Assembly (NCBI GenBank): GCA_024663395.1
Contig: JANFAH010000046.1
Coordinates: forward strand, 62,001-126,000
Source: Pisolithus tinctorius
Taxonomy: Eukaryota > Basidiomycota > Agaricomycetes > Boletales > Pisolithaceae
Length of the DNA: 64,000 nucleotides
Reading direction: 5' to 3'
Shown: positions 34,146 to 46,639 of the stretch, one piece after another
Layout: each line of letters begins with the position of its first letter
Numbering within the stretch: position 1 is the first letter of the stretch
Notes under the pieces: model-generated
The model's database searches: none
Told to the model about the DNA's origin: nothing
Seen by the model: the letters and a program-made list of their open reading frames with translations, nothing else
Made by a program: the position numbers and the translations under genes

Positions 34146-34880
34146 GGGGTGTGTGTGTCCGCCTCCTGACACTGCCAATGTTCTAGGATGATTTGTAGTG
34201 TGAATTGCGCTTGTATGAGCGAAGTTTACGCGGGGAAACTAGCTTTTACATCTTAAGGTCTTGCGAATTGATGGTGTTGTCCCGACAGCTGTTTATCACA
34301 AGGTACTGAGCACTCAGTTCCTGAACTGACGACCTATCCAGCACATTGGGCGCTTGTCTGGCACATGCAATACGGGAAGGATTTAATAAATGTTATTGGG
34401 CACTGGTTTCTCTACTCCTGACGCCCTGTCAACTGCATGGTCCCCACAGAATCTGACGTGAAACTTGTGGGTTTTAGCTCAGATACAACCAACGCGTTGG
34501 CATATAATAGGCAGCCGCAACCTCAAGACCGCCCTCGGACTATAAGAGCAAGAGGCGAGTTCTCTGAGAAGGTCCTACAGTTGCCGAACTGAAATGTGGA
34601 TTCGAAACAGGAGCTTTACCTGGCACCTCGCACTTGTTTCGTAGACTATCGCATGCGGAGGCATTGTAGCCTCGCCGCTCTTCGCCCCCTCTCCCAGAGC
34701 TAACTGACAGTTATCGATGATCAAAGGCACCCTCCACGGAAATCTAGCACAGCAAATCAATCTATGAGAACCAACTTCACCGCAAGTGAATCAGGGACCC
34801 ACCAAGACAGCGTCCCATGAATCCACCTGAGGTTCCAGTTTCCCTGGAGGACACCGGTCAAAAGGCTGGAAAAGGAGAAG
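34146..34880. other. Host intergenic stretch, no supported gene
   Basis: No frame with recognisable similarity. It lies between the hydrolase gene and the senescence-gene fragment. Confidence 0.4.
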
Positions 34881-34889
34881 GCGATTACA

Positions 34890-35360
34890 AGTTCTAGTTA
34901 AAAAGGGCCTTGGATTGCGTTTTCTTAAGAACAGACTTGTGGTCGCGGAGATTGCGAGCAAAAACGCAGAGGAAGCGTTTGCATGCATGATACTTGGCGA
35001 ACAACCTGGGGAACTCCAAACGATCACATCCACTCCAGACTTCCACAGTACCTTCAGAAACTGCAATCCTATATTACAATGCATGCTCACGTTGTTTGGT
35101 TCCAAGATCGCGCCGAAAGGACTGTTCACAGTCTACTCACTCAGCGGATAGGCAGTTACAGGCAGTAGTCAACAGATTGGACTGGCCCAAAGCGTAGTTA
35201 AGTGGATCAACAGAGGCAGGCGGACGCATCCGCAAATGCCGACACCAGCGCGACCAGAAACACATCCATTCCCGCTGGAAATACCTAACCGAACGGTCTC
35301 TGCGGACAAGATACCATGGACGACGAGTACTTACTTCCGTGAAGCAGATCGTTTTTAGGC
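34890..35360 (+). pseudogene. Senescence-domain gene fragment
   Basis: Around 35098-35215 the translation resembles the middle of the gene at 29678-31257: APKGLFTVYSLSG followed by a stop, then SSQQIGLAQSVVKWINRGRR, compared with TQKGLSTVHSLSA and SETVGLIQSMVKRLVRGKQ. No flanking domains and at least one stop. A decayed duplicate. Confidence 0.5.
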
Positions 35361-35789
35361 GGGAACGGAGTATTTAAACACAAGCACGTTCAGCCCTCGA
35401 GTTCCGATTCACATGTCCACATGTCAGCAAATGGATCCCAAGCGGCTCACAATGTTGGAAAGGAACAGCCACCAGGATCGTCGCTGTCTGGTGGGAGATA
35501 GGTGACATAGAGCGACTGGCGGTATCAAGAGGCAGAAGGTGGATAGGGAGCCCGACATCCCATGTATACTGGTGTCAACGCACTGAGGGCAGCGAAGTTG
35601 TGAATAGCTGGGAAGCGACATGGTCGAGTTGAATGAAAAGTTCGTTTAGCAATCCTGGTATCAAGAAGACCGTATGTACGTACCAGTCAGATGGTGCACT
35701 ATTGTGAATATCCGAGGACAGAATTGAAATTGGCTGCAGCCCAGATAGGTACTGAGTAAATCAAGCACACGTGTTATAAACCAGCTGCG

Positions 35790-36690
35790 TCGATTATTGG
35801 AACTTGGCGATGTCCGTTCACTTGAAAATGTTCCATGTATTAGTCCCACGGAGTGCCACTCGTCGCATCCATTTGACACTCTGTTGATTGCAACCCTCCT
35901 ATTTGAACATTCGATGCTATGGACCACACCTGCCATGGTTTCCTACATGTAGAAATGTCAGCTTCTGCTAACGCGTCTCTACAGCGAAGTGAATCGAGGA
36001 ACTTGGGGTTCTTAAGTTTACATCAAGCAAGCTGGTACAGCCCACGAGGAGTCGGCCAATATAGGGTTCGTCCAGCGAGCAGCGTCGGTTCCTGCTCTAA
36101 CCAATGTATGTTCGCTTTCACGTTGGCGGGAAGGCCGATGGCGACAGCGGGTCACTTTTCCCTCGAGCGCCCTACACGGGACTAGATTACCGTTCAATTC
36201 CAGGGTTATGCGACCTCGTATGCACACACCGGTGCATATTATATACTATCAGATGGCATGTTCAGCGTGGCCACCACGGGAACCGGCTGGCTCCACAGTT
36301 GACCCCAGACCAAGTTCTGTCTTTAGTCACATTTGGTTTGGAATTAAGTACATACTTTGGCGGTCGTTACGTATCGACACAGAGCGTGGCCTGCATCCAG
36401 AAGAGAGTTAAAACCTCCCAAGCGCCCCTACCGACCTGAGCGGTGATGGTGCCTTACATTCTGTCTGCCGAGTAACACTAAAGTCTAGGGTCGAGGGCCA
36501 AGCTGATACGTAGTGCCATTCCTTAAAGCTTGCAACGAGCGGGTACCACGCTGTGCCTAGTCCCCCCTCCGCTGCTCGCCAAACTGATAAGTAAAGCTCA
36601 CCGTGCTGAAGAACCACCTATCGTCCTGCATATCCTAGGCAGTATGTGTGATGGCCAGTAATTTTGATCCAACCTTGACTTGTTAGCCCA
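35790..36690 (+). repeat. Duplicated HET upstream region (copy 2)
   Basis: The segment before the complete HET gene is similar to 41290-42022 and, beyond the retrotransposon insertion point, to the reverse complement of 607-852. Shared stretches include CTTGAAA.CGTTCC.TG.ATTAG (near 35822 and 41312) and GAGC.GTGATGGTG (near 36438 and 42012). Shows that the HET genes arose by a segmental duplication that included their upstream DNA. Confidence 0.7.
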
Positions 36691-36696
36691 AGGAAA

Positions 36697-38647
36697 ATGA
36701 AGTTTTTGAACGTTCAAGTCGTGCTTGACGCAGATAATGGCATTCAACGGGCCAGATACGAGACCGAGGTCTTCATGGAGCTTGATGACAAGACCACAAG
36801 TTATGTCATTTTGTCACATCGCTGGGGAGCAGAGGTGAGCTATAAAGAGATGATCAGGCTCATGAGGATGGAAGAACAAGAGAGGGAACAAGTTGGGCAG
36901 CGCGGCGGCTACAAGAAGATCGTCGAGAGTTGCAAACAGGCCATGAAAGACGGTTACAGGTGGTTGTGGATCGATACGTGTTGCATTGACAAGCGGAGCA
37001 GTGCAGAACTCTCGGAGGCGATTAATTCAATGTATCGATGGTACCGCAACTCGCAAAAGTGCTACGTGTACCTCAACGATGTCGACGAGCCAGCCCTTCC
37101 TACCGAACAAGACTTCAGTAGGTTTGGCAAGTCCAACGGTTGGCCAGAGTGGTTTTCGCGAGGCTGGACCCTTCAGGAACTCATCGCTCCGGCGGAACTT
37201 GAATTCTTCAACACAAACTGGGTGTCCATTGGCACTAAAGAGGACCTGACATCCACCTTGGAGGAGATTACGCGCATTCCAGAGAAGGTTTTAAGGGACA
37301 AAGAGGCTTTCATGAGGACCGAGTTCTGGGAACGTCCACCTGTCGCTCATATCATGTCTTGGGCTGCTGGACGGAAGACGACGCGTGTGGAAGATCGAGC
37401 ATACTCACTTTTGGGCCTGTTTGGCGTGAACATGCCAATGTTATATGGGGAAGGCTCGAAAGCGTTTCAGCGGTTACAACTAGAAATCATCCGGGTATCC
37501 GGGGATCACAGTATATTTGCCTGGAATCCAAAGGGACAATTTGGGGCGCATCAAGGTGTCCTGGCAGATGACCCGAGCTACTTTCGGGGCTGTCACGACA
37601 TCACAAGAGTGGATGCCAACTTCTTCGGAGAAGTGGAGACCTACATGCGCCACAATGGTCCAGTCAGCGTGGATGAAGATAAACTTGGATCGTTGGAGCG
37701 CGGTGCATACTCCCGTCAATTCTCTGTATTTAATGTCACCAACGTGGGCATCCAAGTCTGGTTGCCCATCTTACCCTACCGCGACACCTCGGGTTACTTC
37801 ACGGTCATATTGCCATGTCTTGATCGTTATGGAAACCTGATCACCATCGACCTGGAATCCCGCGGACTCGGACTTAGCTCGGGCAGGTGTTTGGCTGCTG
37901 AACACACTCCCAACATATGCCCAGAGTTTAGGTCGCTCTATCTAGCTTACGCTCAGGACGCTGGGCAGAAGTACCACAAGATTAGGCTTGATGACAAGCG
38001 CACTTCGTGGCATGGCTTCGCCCGTTGTGGCACCTTCCCATGGGAGATCACCGGTGATACTGCCATCACACTCTCATCCAGGGGAAACACTTTCATTGTC
38101 TTAGTCTATGCCAACAATGACGTCAGATGTCGCTTTGCAGTTGGACTGGGATACTACCTTGGTAGACTGTGGGCAAACATTGTCTGTGATGAATACCCTG
38201 CAAATCAGGAACTCTGGTCATCTTCGTGGGCACACTTTGCCCAGCAAGTATATGATATTCTGTGGAATGCACCAATCGAGAAGTCCTATTTGCGTAGCAC
38301 TATGAAGGGCGTTCATCTTCCCCGATCCATTTGGGATGCAAGGGTTATTGTTTCGAGCGCCACCGACGTGATGATTGACATCGAGCAGTGCCCTGGTTGT
38401 TGCACTGGACCACGCGAATGCACACCTGTCAGTACTTTCATCTCTCTGTCTGTTACTTAGTGTTCGGATCTAACCATCCACATAACTATAGTTGGCCGAC
38501 CACCCATGGGTACCGTGGACATCACAAAGTTATGGTTCACATGAGTTGGAATTGGGTGGGCGATCTGCACGGCTTTACGAGTGTGTTAGTCAAGGGGTTG
38601 CAGTGAGCCGTAACGTTCATGTATCTTTGGACCAGTGGCGAACCTGA
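36697..38647 (+). CDS. HET-domain protein, complete
   Basis: Exon 1 is 36697-38427 and exon 2 is 38492-38647, joined over a GT-AG intron, giving 628 residues. If the intron is retained, translation stops at 38460. The HET domain lies at about residues 28-180 (SHRWG, WLWIDTCCIDKRSSAELSEA, YRNSQKCYVYL, WFSRGWTLQELIAP). The following conserved part (AAGRKTTRVEDRAYSLLGLF, MLYGEGSKAFQRLQ) is typical of basidiomycete HET proteins. The remaining C-terminal region of about 350 residues has no recognised domain. The family is linked to allorecognition and programmed cell death in filamentous fungi; that role is inferred here. It is paralogous to the partial gene at 1-606. Confidence 0.9.
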
Positions 38648-40270
38648 CGCAAACAGCTGGGTGATTATGGCGACTACTCTTCCAACGACAACTTCAAACG
38701 TCGCGGCAACATATTCGAAGATCTTGGTATCGATCCCACGGATTCCATTTACCGCCCTGTTGTCTCTCGTGTATCCAGCTCTAAACGTGTGCGACGTCAT
38801 TCGGAGACTCAACACGACATCGTTGTGGTATCTCACTCCTGGAGCGTAAACCTGGCATTGTATCAACCCAAGGCTCTCTCACTTCCGAACAACCAAAAGT
38901 TCGAGCTGCTGCTGAAAACCTGGGCCACCCGTTTTGCGGGAAACTGTCTTGTGACAACGGTCATAGAATGTTCAGAGTTCTACAGAGATGATCGTGAGGG
39001 AAGACGGGTGGACGTGGAAGGTGATGAGCTTATTCAAGCATGGCTCTTAGGTTTGTTTTGACCTTGAGTGTCAGACCCAGCATCGAGGGGCGGTGATCGG
39101 TCTGCAGACCCACCCACCTTCATCCCCCTTTGCATCATTGAAAAACCACTAGCTTGGCGTAAAGAACCAACTTGTGCATCGCGAAGGCAACAATTCAAAC
39201 ATATTAGGTGATTCCTTCATAAGTAGACCATGTTGCATCACATAGCTGATACTGTGTTTGGACTGTAGGGAACACTTTTACGCCTTGGCAAATCTGGTAC
39301 CTTCTACCACCCTGTCTGCGAACGTTAAATATGTCTGAATAATCGTCTGCAGCACCACCTTGCCGGAGTTCAGGTTCATCACAAGTCTGCAGTGCGTTGG
39401 ACAACTGTGTAGCCACAAGCATGCCCTCATGATGACAACAGAAGACGAAAGTAGTCGACCTCTCTGCCACGCTCGGTTTAGGTTGCCTGAAAAATTTCGT
39501 ATCCCAGGCTCGTCACAAGTCCGCGGTATGTTGGACTCAACCGTGTGAGACCCACAAGCACCCCCTCATGATAACAGCAGGATACTCAACAGAAGGCAAA
39601 TGGAGTAGTTGACTTCCGGGCCACCTTCGGTTTAGATCACCTGAAGAACTTCGTACGTGTTCATTGATTCATAGCTCAGCCTGTTCATATTATTGCAATG
39701 TAGGTTGGCGAGATAACGTTTTTCCGAAAGGCTCCGTTCGATAATAGAAGTCCAGTTGTGCGGTTAGTGCGTCGTAATACCAAGGGTGTTCGTCGGCAAT
39801 CTGACGCCACAGCATAGCGAATAATTTACCAGCGCACCTTTCCAATCCGTCATCCGTCAGTTCAGCGGTAACACGGAATCTATTTGAATGTTGACTTGAG
39901 CCGTAGCAGAACCCTGAATCAGTCGCCCCTCTGTTATTCGGCAAGTGGTCCTCTGGCGAGAAACAACAAACGCGGCGTGTAGTAGAATCTATATCACAAA
40001 CTCTCAGCGTCGGGGTAAGTGTTATACGTCAGCTTCAAGGAGTCGAGGCCGATACTGATCAGAAATAGCTACTTGATCGCATCTGTACTTCCTTCCTTGA
40101 CACGTCCAAGGGCAGGCAGTGAGTACTTGTTCCTCTTCTCATTGTTTCCGCATTCCACCATTCTCTGTGTCCTGGTCCCAGGCGAACAGACCAAGTAGGC
40201 CACACTGACCACGATGTGGTTAGTAGTATCCTTTGATGCCAAGTAGCCCATCTCCTGGACACTACACACA
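38648..40270. other. Host stretch with unassigned open frames
   Basis: A plus-strand frame of about 100 codons (roughly 38690-39000, with SETQHDIVVVSHSWSVNL) and a minus-strand frame at 39944-39690 are open but match nothing I recognise. A diverged direct duplication of about 140 bp lies at 39366-39655. Confidence 0.35.
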
Positions 40271-40271
40271 G

Positions 40272-40952
40272 GTTAATGTCCTTTCTACGGTGCGGGAGAT
40301 AGAGGTGCTCCAAGAAACACTCCAAGCAACAGAGGACGAAGATGAACACCGAGCGCTGGAAGAGGATATAACAGGAAAGGCGAGGACACCATTCAAACCG
40401 TCGCTTTTTGGAGCTAATTGTTTGTTATAGATTCTGTGGTTCTATTGGCGTGGCATCTGTTCAGAAGTGGACCAAATACTAGCCAAGGTAAGCCATCGCT
40501 CGCGTACGTATGCGTCCTTTGACATCTTTCAGGTCAAGAATTTCACTCGGGAAGGATTGAGTACTAGGATGATATCGGACGTTCCTACTCACCGGGATTT
40601 CGGTGACATTGCGGAGCTTATAAAGGGAAGCCGGCGGATGGACCTGGACGACGATATGGCTCACTTGCAGCGGTAAGCCACGCCATTCAGCTTATGGCGT
40701 CGACACGAGTTACTGAACATCCATTGCCCTAGGATTATGCTTGATGCAGGCGCAGGCATATCGAGACATCAGTTATGGCTTGCCAGCCGGCCTGCGGGGT
40801 TAGCCGGGTTGTCAGGACTTCCGGAGGGTAACCCCATTCTCGGTGCTCAAGAGAATGTTTCGGGCACAAGCCCGGAAGCGCCCTCCACTTCAACTGCACT
40901 AGACGCTAACAAGAGGAGATTTCGACTTTCCCTGCGCAGGTTCAACCTGTAG
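40272..40952 (+). CDS. DnaJ-X-like C-terminal region (CAJ1/DJP1-type), 5' part not found
   Basis: Four exons in one frame: 40272-40379, 40431-40487, 40533-40672 and 40733-40952. Introns are 51 bp (GC-AG, GCGAGG donor), 45 bp and 60 bp. The product includes STVREIEVLQETLQATEDED, HRALEEDITGK and then YWRGICSEVDQILAKV, resembling the C-terminal X domain of fungal DnaJ co-chaperones, where a GK...WRG...EV pattern recurs. It ends with a low-complexity tail and a TAG at 40950-40952. No J domain was located upstream, so this may be a truncated gene or one whose 5' exons I failed to see. Confidence 0.5.
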
Positions 40953-41289
40953 ACGAAGACGGTGACGTTGATGGGGACCACAACGCCTCTTGCGATGTCA
41001 AGTGAGCTCTAAGGCCGAAAGCGTGCGTCTTGGTTGTCATACCGTCAAATGCATATCGAGTACATGTACAAACCGCTATACCCCACTGTAGATTGTTTGT
41101 CGACGAACTTCGCATGAGTAGCAAGTTGTATCCGTCATTGAGAGACTGACGCCGAAATGCCGACACAAAGGATTCATCATCCAACTCCAAGTTGCCTGAG
41201 GGAAGATTCTTTATAGCGGTGACCTGCCCTACTAGTTCACGCAGCGTTCGCATGACCCATCATGCACAAGATCGGACCTTCTCTAATCA

Positions 41290-42022
41290 GGGAGGTCTTG
41301 TGTCCGCTTACTTGAAAGCGTTCCGTGCATTAGTCCTACGTGGTGCCACCCATCGCATGCATCTGATGCTCTGGGAAACTCAATCCTCTTGTTCAAACAT
41401 TGGGTGCTATGGTCTACATCTGCTGTGGTTCCCTACATGTAGAAAGGTAAGCTGTTCCTACTGCGTCTGTCAAACGGTTAAGTGAATGTATGACGAGGAA
41501 CCTTTCTTACGTTTACATCAAACAAACTGGTACGACCTACGAAGGAGTCGACAGACATGAGATTCGCCCGGTGAATGGCGTCAGTTCCTAAGGGGCCTAT
41601 ATGGTCTCTTTCACTATGGATTCCTGACTGATGAACGGGTTTTGGAATGAGGGAACTTCCGCAGAGCGCTTTCACGTTGGCAAGGTCGATGGGAATTGTA
41701 AGCCGCTTTTCCCTCGAAGGCCTTGCACGGAACCAGATCACCCCAATTCCATCATTAGATCTGTCAACTCAGTAGGCCCCTGCATGCACATACATATACT
41801 ATTGGCGCGCATTTTCAGCATGGCCACCACAAGAACTGGCTTGCTCCACAGTTGACCCCGGGCCAAATTCTGCTCCTTCACTCACGCTGCATACTTAGCA
41901 ATAACTTGTTCTGTAGCCTGTTAGAATGGTATTTAGTCACATTTGGTTCGGAATTACAGCAAGTTCTTCGGCAGTTGTTACATACTTCGCAAGCGCCCCT
42001 GCCGATCTGAGCAGTGATGGTG
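41290..42022 (+). repeat. Duplicated HET upstream region (copy 1, displaced)
   Basis: Diverged copy of 35790-36440 in the same orientation, ending GATGGTG exactly at the LTR. It belongs upstream of the HET gene at 1-606 and was parted from it by the retrotransposon and the inversion. Confidence 0.7.
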
Positions 42023-42308
42023 TGTAACGCCGATAAGAAGTGTAGAACTTTTAACGGCGGCACAACAAGAAGGATTCTTCGTCTACTCGGGTTTCCAGAC
42101 AATAGTGTCTTATTTCGAGGTAGAAGAGAAGTCCCCGTACAGTACGATACATGGCCTATTTTATAGGGTAGAGACTTAGGCACGAGATATGTCAGAGTAT
42201 CTGTACGGGCTAAGTAGGATCAGAGAATAAATGAGAAAAGTCAAAGATCTGTCATAAAGAAACCAACATCTAACCATACGGTCGACAGCGTCGGACCGAA
42301 TCCTTACA
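42023..42308 (-). repeat. 3' LTR (286 bp)
   Basis: Same length and termini as 853-1138; keeps CG at the three positions where the 5' LTR has TG. Flanked outside by CACCA on the minus strand. Confidence 0.95.
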
Positions 42309-42358
42309 TTCCCCCCTCCAGGGTACAAAGTACCCTTCCTTCGCGAAGTGCGTGCTTA

Positions 42359-43117
42359 TTAAGCAGCACCTCCGGCATTTTCTGCATCGTCGCCCTGTTC
42401 CATCGTGTCATCCTCACCTTCTGTGTCAGCCACGCCATCGTACCCTTCCTCGTATCCCTCCTCAAGACCATCAATGGCGACGTCAACGCCTACCGAGTCG
42501 ACCGTGACATTAGAGGGGTCGTGAGCCAGATACCCAGCAGGATCAGTGAGTTCGCCAAAGGGCGGGATCGCATCCAAGGTGGTGGTAGAGGAACTAGCAA
42601 TTGGAGTAGGCGAGCGTGAGTGGGTGCGTGTCTGGTGGCCCCCTCGGAATCTATTTGCCCTAGTGGTCTCCCATTGCTTACTCGAGTTGGACTTCTCAGC
42701 GCGACGATCCTCGAACGTCGAGGAACTAGGGCAGTTGCCCAGGGGCCCCCTAGCGTGGCGATCGTCCTCTCTGCGACCGTGGCGATCCTGGTACCCTCGT
42801 TGGAATCGCTCACGTTGTCGCTTGAGCCGCTCCGCCGCATCCCAGAGCATACTATTGAGTGTCTCTGTCTCGGCACCGTTAAGTACTTGTCCTCCCTCCC
42901 TCTCTTCCTTACTACGCAGGTCCGCGTCCGTTCCCAAAACCTCCTTCTTAGTTGGAGCTGGGCCCGTGATGACTATACGAGCGTTATCTCCCGGCTCGTA
43001 GTATGCAAAGCATGACCATGTGGTAGCATTGCAGTTGTAGGCCTCTCTAAACTGGAGGTATCCAGCAGGTACGTCGAGGGGGTCTCCTGTTTTACGACGC
43101 AAGGCTTTATCATATTG
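42359..43117 (-). pseudogene. C-terminal part of the retrotransposon polyprotein
   Basis: A frame of about 250 codons continuing the gag-pol frame in phase: CAA TAT is the duplicated target site on both sides. It includes GYLQFREAYNCNATTWSCFA, an Arg-rich middle and an acidic C-terminus, stopping at 42361-42359 just before the purine tract. I know no function for this tail. It is separated from its ATG by the KDZ insertion, so it is not expressed as part of the polyprotein. Confidence 0.75.
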
Positions 43118-43259
43118 CACATGATTCAGTCACTTGTAGTCCTAAAAGTGGGTCATCCGACATGTACATTTCGTCCTGAAACTGGGACTAACCGACATCG
43201 GCCGGTGGTCCCTAGGGTTGGGTAGGCTGGACTGTGAAGGTGGGGTCGGCCTATGTCAC

Positions 43260-44400
43260 AGGATGATGGATCAACTTCCCTGGAAGTGGGGTCAGCTGAC
43301 ATGACTATAGGATGGATTGATGACCTGGAAGTGAGGTCGGCTGATGCAGCTATGGGATGAATTAGTGTCCTGGAAGTGGGGTCGGCTGACACAGCTATGG
43401 GATGAATTAGTGTCCTAGAAGTGGGGTCGGCTGACACAGCTATGAGATAGATTAGTGTCCTAGAAGTGGGGTTGGCCGACACAGCTATGAGATAGATTAG
43501 TGTCCTAGAAGTGGGGTCAGCCGATGCAGCTATGGGATAGGTTAGTGTCCTGGAAGTGGGGTTGGCCGACACAGCTATGGGATGAATTAGTGCCCTAGAA
43601 GTGGGGTTGGCCGACACAGCTATGAGATAGATTAGTGTCCTAGAAGTGAGGCCAGCCGACACAGCTATGAGATAGATTAGTGTCCTAGAAGTGGGGTCGG
43701 CCAATGCAGCTATGGGATAGGTTAGTGTCCTGGAAGTGGGGTCAGCCGACACAGCTATGGGATGAATTAGTGCCCTAAAAGTGGGGTCGGCCGACGTAGC
43801 TATGAGATAGATTAGTGTCCTAGAAGTGGGGTCAGCCGACACAGCTATGAGATAGATTAGTGTCCTAGAAGTGGGGTCGGCCGACACAGCTATGAGATAG
43901 ATTAGTGTCCTAGAAGTGGGGTCAGCCGATGCAGCTATGGGATAGGTTAGTGTCCTGGAAGTGGGGTCAGCTGACACAGCTATGGGATAGATTAGTGTCC
44001 TAGAAGTGGGGTCGGCTGACCCAGCTATGAGATGAATTAGTGACCTAGAAGTGGGGTCAGCCAACACAGCTATGGGATAGATTAGTGACCTGGAAGTGGG
44101 GTTGGCCAACACAGCTATGGGATGAATTAGTGACCTGGAAGTGGGGTCAGCCAACACAGATGGGATAGATTAGTGACCTGGAAGTGGGGTTGGCCAACAC
44201 AGCTATGGGATGAATTAGTGACCTGGAAGTGGTGTCAGCTGACACAGCTATGGGATACGTTAGTGACCTGGAAGTGGGGTTGGCCAAACCAGCTATGGGA
44301 TATATTAGTGACCTGGAAGTGGGGCCAGCTGACATGGCTGGGGGAAGGGATGATGTCCTGGCAGTGGGGTCAGCTGATGTGGCTGGGGGGAATGAACCAT
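43260..44400 (-). repeat. Subterminal 45-bp tandem array of copy B (about 24 units)
   Basis: Reverse-complement version of 24330-26170 with about 16 fewer units. Each unit includes GAAGTGGGGTCGGC(C/T)GA. The open frame 44157-43153 comes from the 45-bp period and is not regarded as a gene. Confidence 0.88.
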
Positions 44401-44775
44401 GACCTGGAGTTGTGGTTGGGCAGACACTTTGCAAGAAAGACCAATATCTTGCTAGTGGGTTAGTGGGGCTGGCCAATCTTATTACTCAGTACACTACTTC
44501 CTTGGTAGTTAGCTGGCTGAACCCAGATGGTTGTGGAAAAATCCTATATCCTATCCTTATCCTGTGGTATTGAAGTTAACTCTACCAATCTGGCGATTGT
44601 ATTGGAATTAACATTGGGCAAATTTACTCAGTTGTGTATCAGTACTTAAGGAGGAATTGTCCTGCAGGAAATTACTTTTTTTTCTGAACATTCAATGTCA
44701 TATGAAATTTGAAAACACAAAGCAGCTATTCTTGATTGTAGTACATGCATATCATATGTATCAAGGTAGGGTATT

Positions 44776-46363
44776 TTACAAAGATTCCAACAGCCAGGAT
44801 GATGTTTGCCCCTTTCCCTGTGTCAGTTTGGTAGCCCCTTTGGACATGCAGATAGTATAGGTTTGGGGAGGCTGAGATGTGCCTTGTGTGTCCTTCCCAC
44901 AGCCAGGATTCTTGCACTCATAGGAATAAGTCTGCCCTGAACAACCAGCTTCCCACTTCTGAATGCTATAACACTGAGGGCACTGGGCAGGCAATTGTTG
45001 TCCCCAAGGCCTGATGAACTTGTCAGTCCAGACAAATTTCTCCACCACTACCTTCTCCTGCCACAACATCAGGATGATGTTGGAGTGCCTACCCAACATA
45101 CCACAGTCATTCAGGGCATACCTGACTGCACTTTGGACATGGAAGCCTTGAACAAGGGTGGAGTCAAGGACACTCATGAGGAAGGGAATGGTGGTGACTA
45201 GTTGAAGTCTCTCAGCATCAAAAAGCAACATGGACCTTGGCTTGAAACTGATATGGTGTCAGCCATAACCACCAACATTGAAAGAAAACCTACTGTTGCA
45301 CAGCTGCCTTCAGTCCTTGGAAGCTCTGCTCCTTCCTTACAGTAGAACCACATACAAAGAAGATGAGGTCTCCACCCTTGACAATGTTGGAGAGGGGTAA
45401 CAGAAGGCCTTGCAGAAACTGCAACTGGTCAGATGGGAGTGACAGTCAAACAATGGTGACTTACCTCAAAGACCTCTGTGGCTATTGGAACCTTATTCTC
45501 CATTCCAGAGAACAGATCCCCCCTGTCTTCATCAGTATGGGTAGTAAGGAAAATGACTACCTTAGCAAAGGTAGTCAGACTTGAAGCTAGCTTTGATGCT
45601 GCAGTGTCATAGGCAGCTCTGGACTCCTCGGTGGCAAAGTTGAAGGACAGTTGTGAGAAGTGGTAGGTGTCTTGTCTGAAATATCCCTGCAACATGGTGT
45701 GAAGGATATGCACAGGGGCATGGCCAAGCTCTAGAGACTCAAGGTGGAGGTGGATAATGGCAGTAGAGTTACCAGCCACTTCAGAGGTGGTGGCATGCTC
45801 AAACCCCCCAATGACCACAAGAGGGTGTTTCAGGACTGGCTTGCCTGACAAGTAGAAGCCCTGTACTTGGAGTTAGAAGTGATTGGGGTGGCAATATGCA
45901 CTTACAAAATAGGGCTGAGGACTTTCAAATCTTGTCATTTTCCAATGACAGGCAACACACCTGAAGTTCATCCAGAGTTTGAGTCAATGGAATTAATTCA
46001 TAAAAGGGAGGTTAACACACCTGAAGGTCACAGGAAGCTGGGTGACCTCTGCAAGGCAATCCTCAGGTACTACAACACACTTGTTACACACTACCCTTCT
46101 GCATCCTGCCTGATCACAAGGCCACAATGTCCCTCCATCCCTGCACATCACACAGAACTGCATAGAATGTTAGAAAGATGGATGGAATATAAAAAGAGAC
46201 TTGCCAAGTTCCTCATCCTTCTCTTCTTGGCAACAGGGGCCTTCCTAGCATGGGCCTTGCTTGACTTGGCAGCATGTTTTTCCCTAGCTTTCAGACCAGC
46301 AAGAGATACCCTGGGAGCTCTACCCCCAGTGGTCTTCTTAGCTGTCTGCTTGGTCTTCACCAT
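44776..46363 (-). CDS. Histone-H3-tail-mimic / PHD-like finger protein (copy B)
   Basis: Exact mirror of 22351-23938 (coordinates sum to 68714). The predicted exons are identical in length, with start ATG at 46363-46361 and stop at 44778-44776. No difference from copy A was seen in the translated exons that could be compared. Same features: H3-tail-like residues 2-18, PHD-like finger, C-terminal zinc ribbon. It is the only KDZ gene on this strand and is transcribed toward the nearest terminus. Confidence 0.85.
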
Positions 46364-46639
46364 CTGAGTGTATTATGCCAATATTAGTGAGTGGCAGCAA
46401 CATATGACACAGAAGGGAACAGTAGCATACCTTATTATCTTTACAAGACACAAAAGGTGTAGGGGACAAGCAGTAAGATAACAATAAATGCATTTAGTTT
46501 AGTACATATATCATGCAGCAGGGATAGATATCTACATATTTATGGAAAAGACAAGCCAATGTATGCAACTACACAACACTGGGCACTGGATAAGCAGACC
46601 AAAGAGGGTGATATGTAAGTATCATCTGGACACCATGAA

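Larger units (their letters stand above)
42023..43117 (-). mobile_element. Ty3/gypsy LTR retrotransposon, 3' portion (displaced and inverted)
   Basis: Contains the 3' LTR (42308-42023), the purine-rich tract GGAGGGGGGAA directly before it (42318-42309 region, minus strand) and the last coding part of the element. It continues the plus-strand element cut at 9502. Confidence 0.9.

Noticed and set aside
42359..43120. Independent gene starting at a GTG in KDZ copy B's end
   Set aside because: The frame is the continuation of gag-pol; the start shown lies in the transposon terminus.
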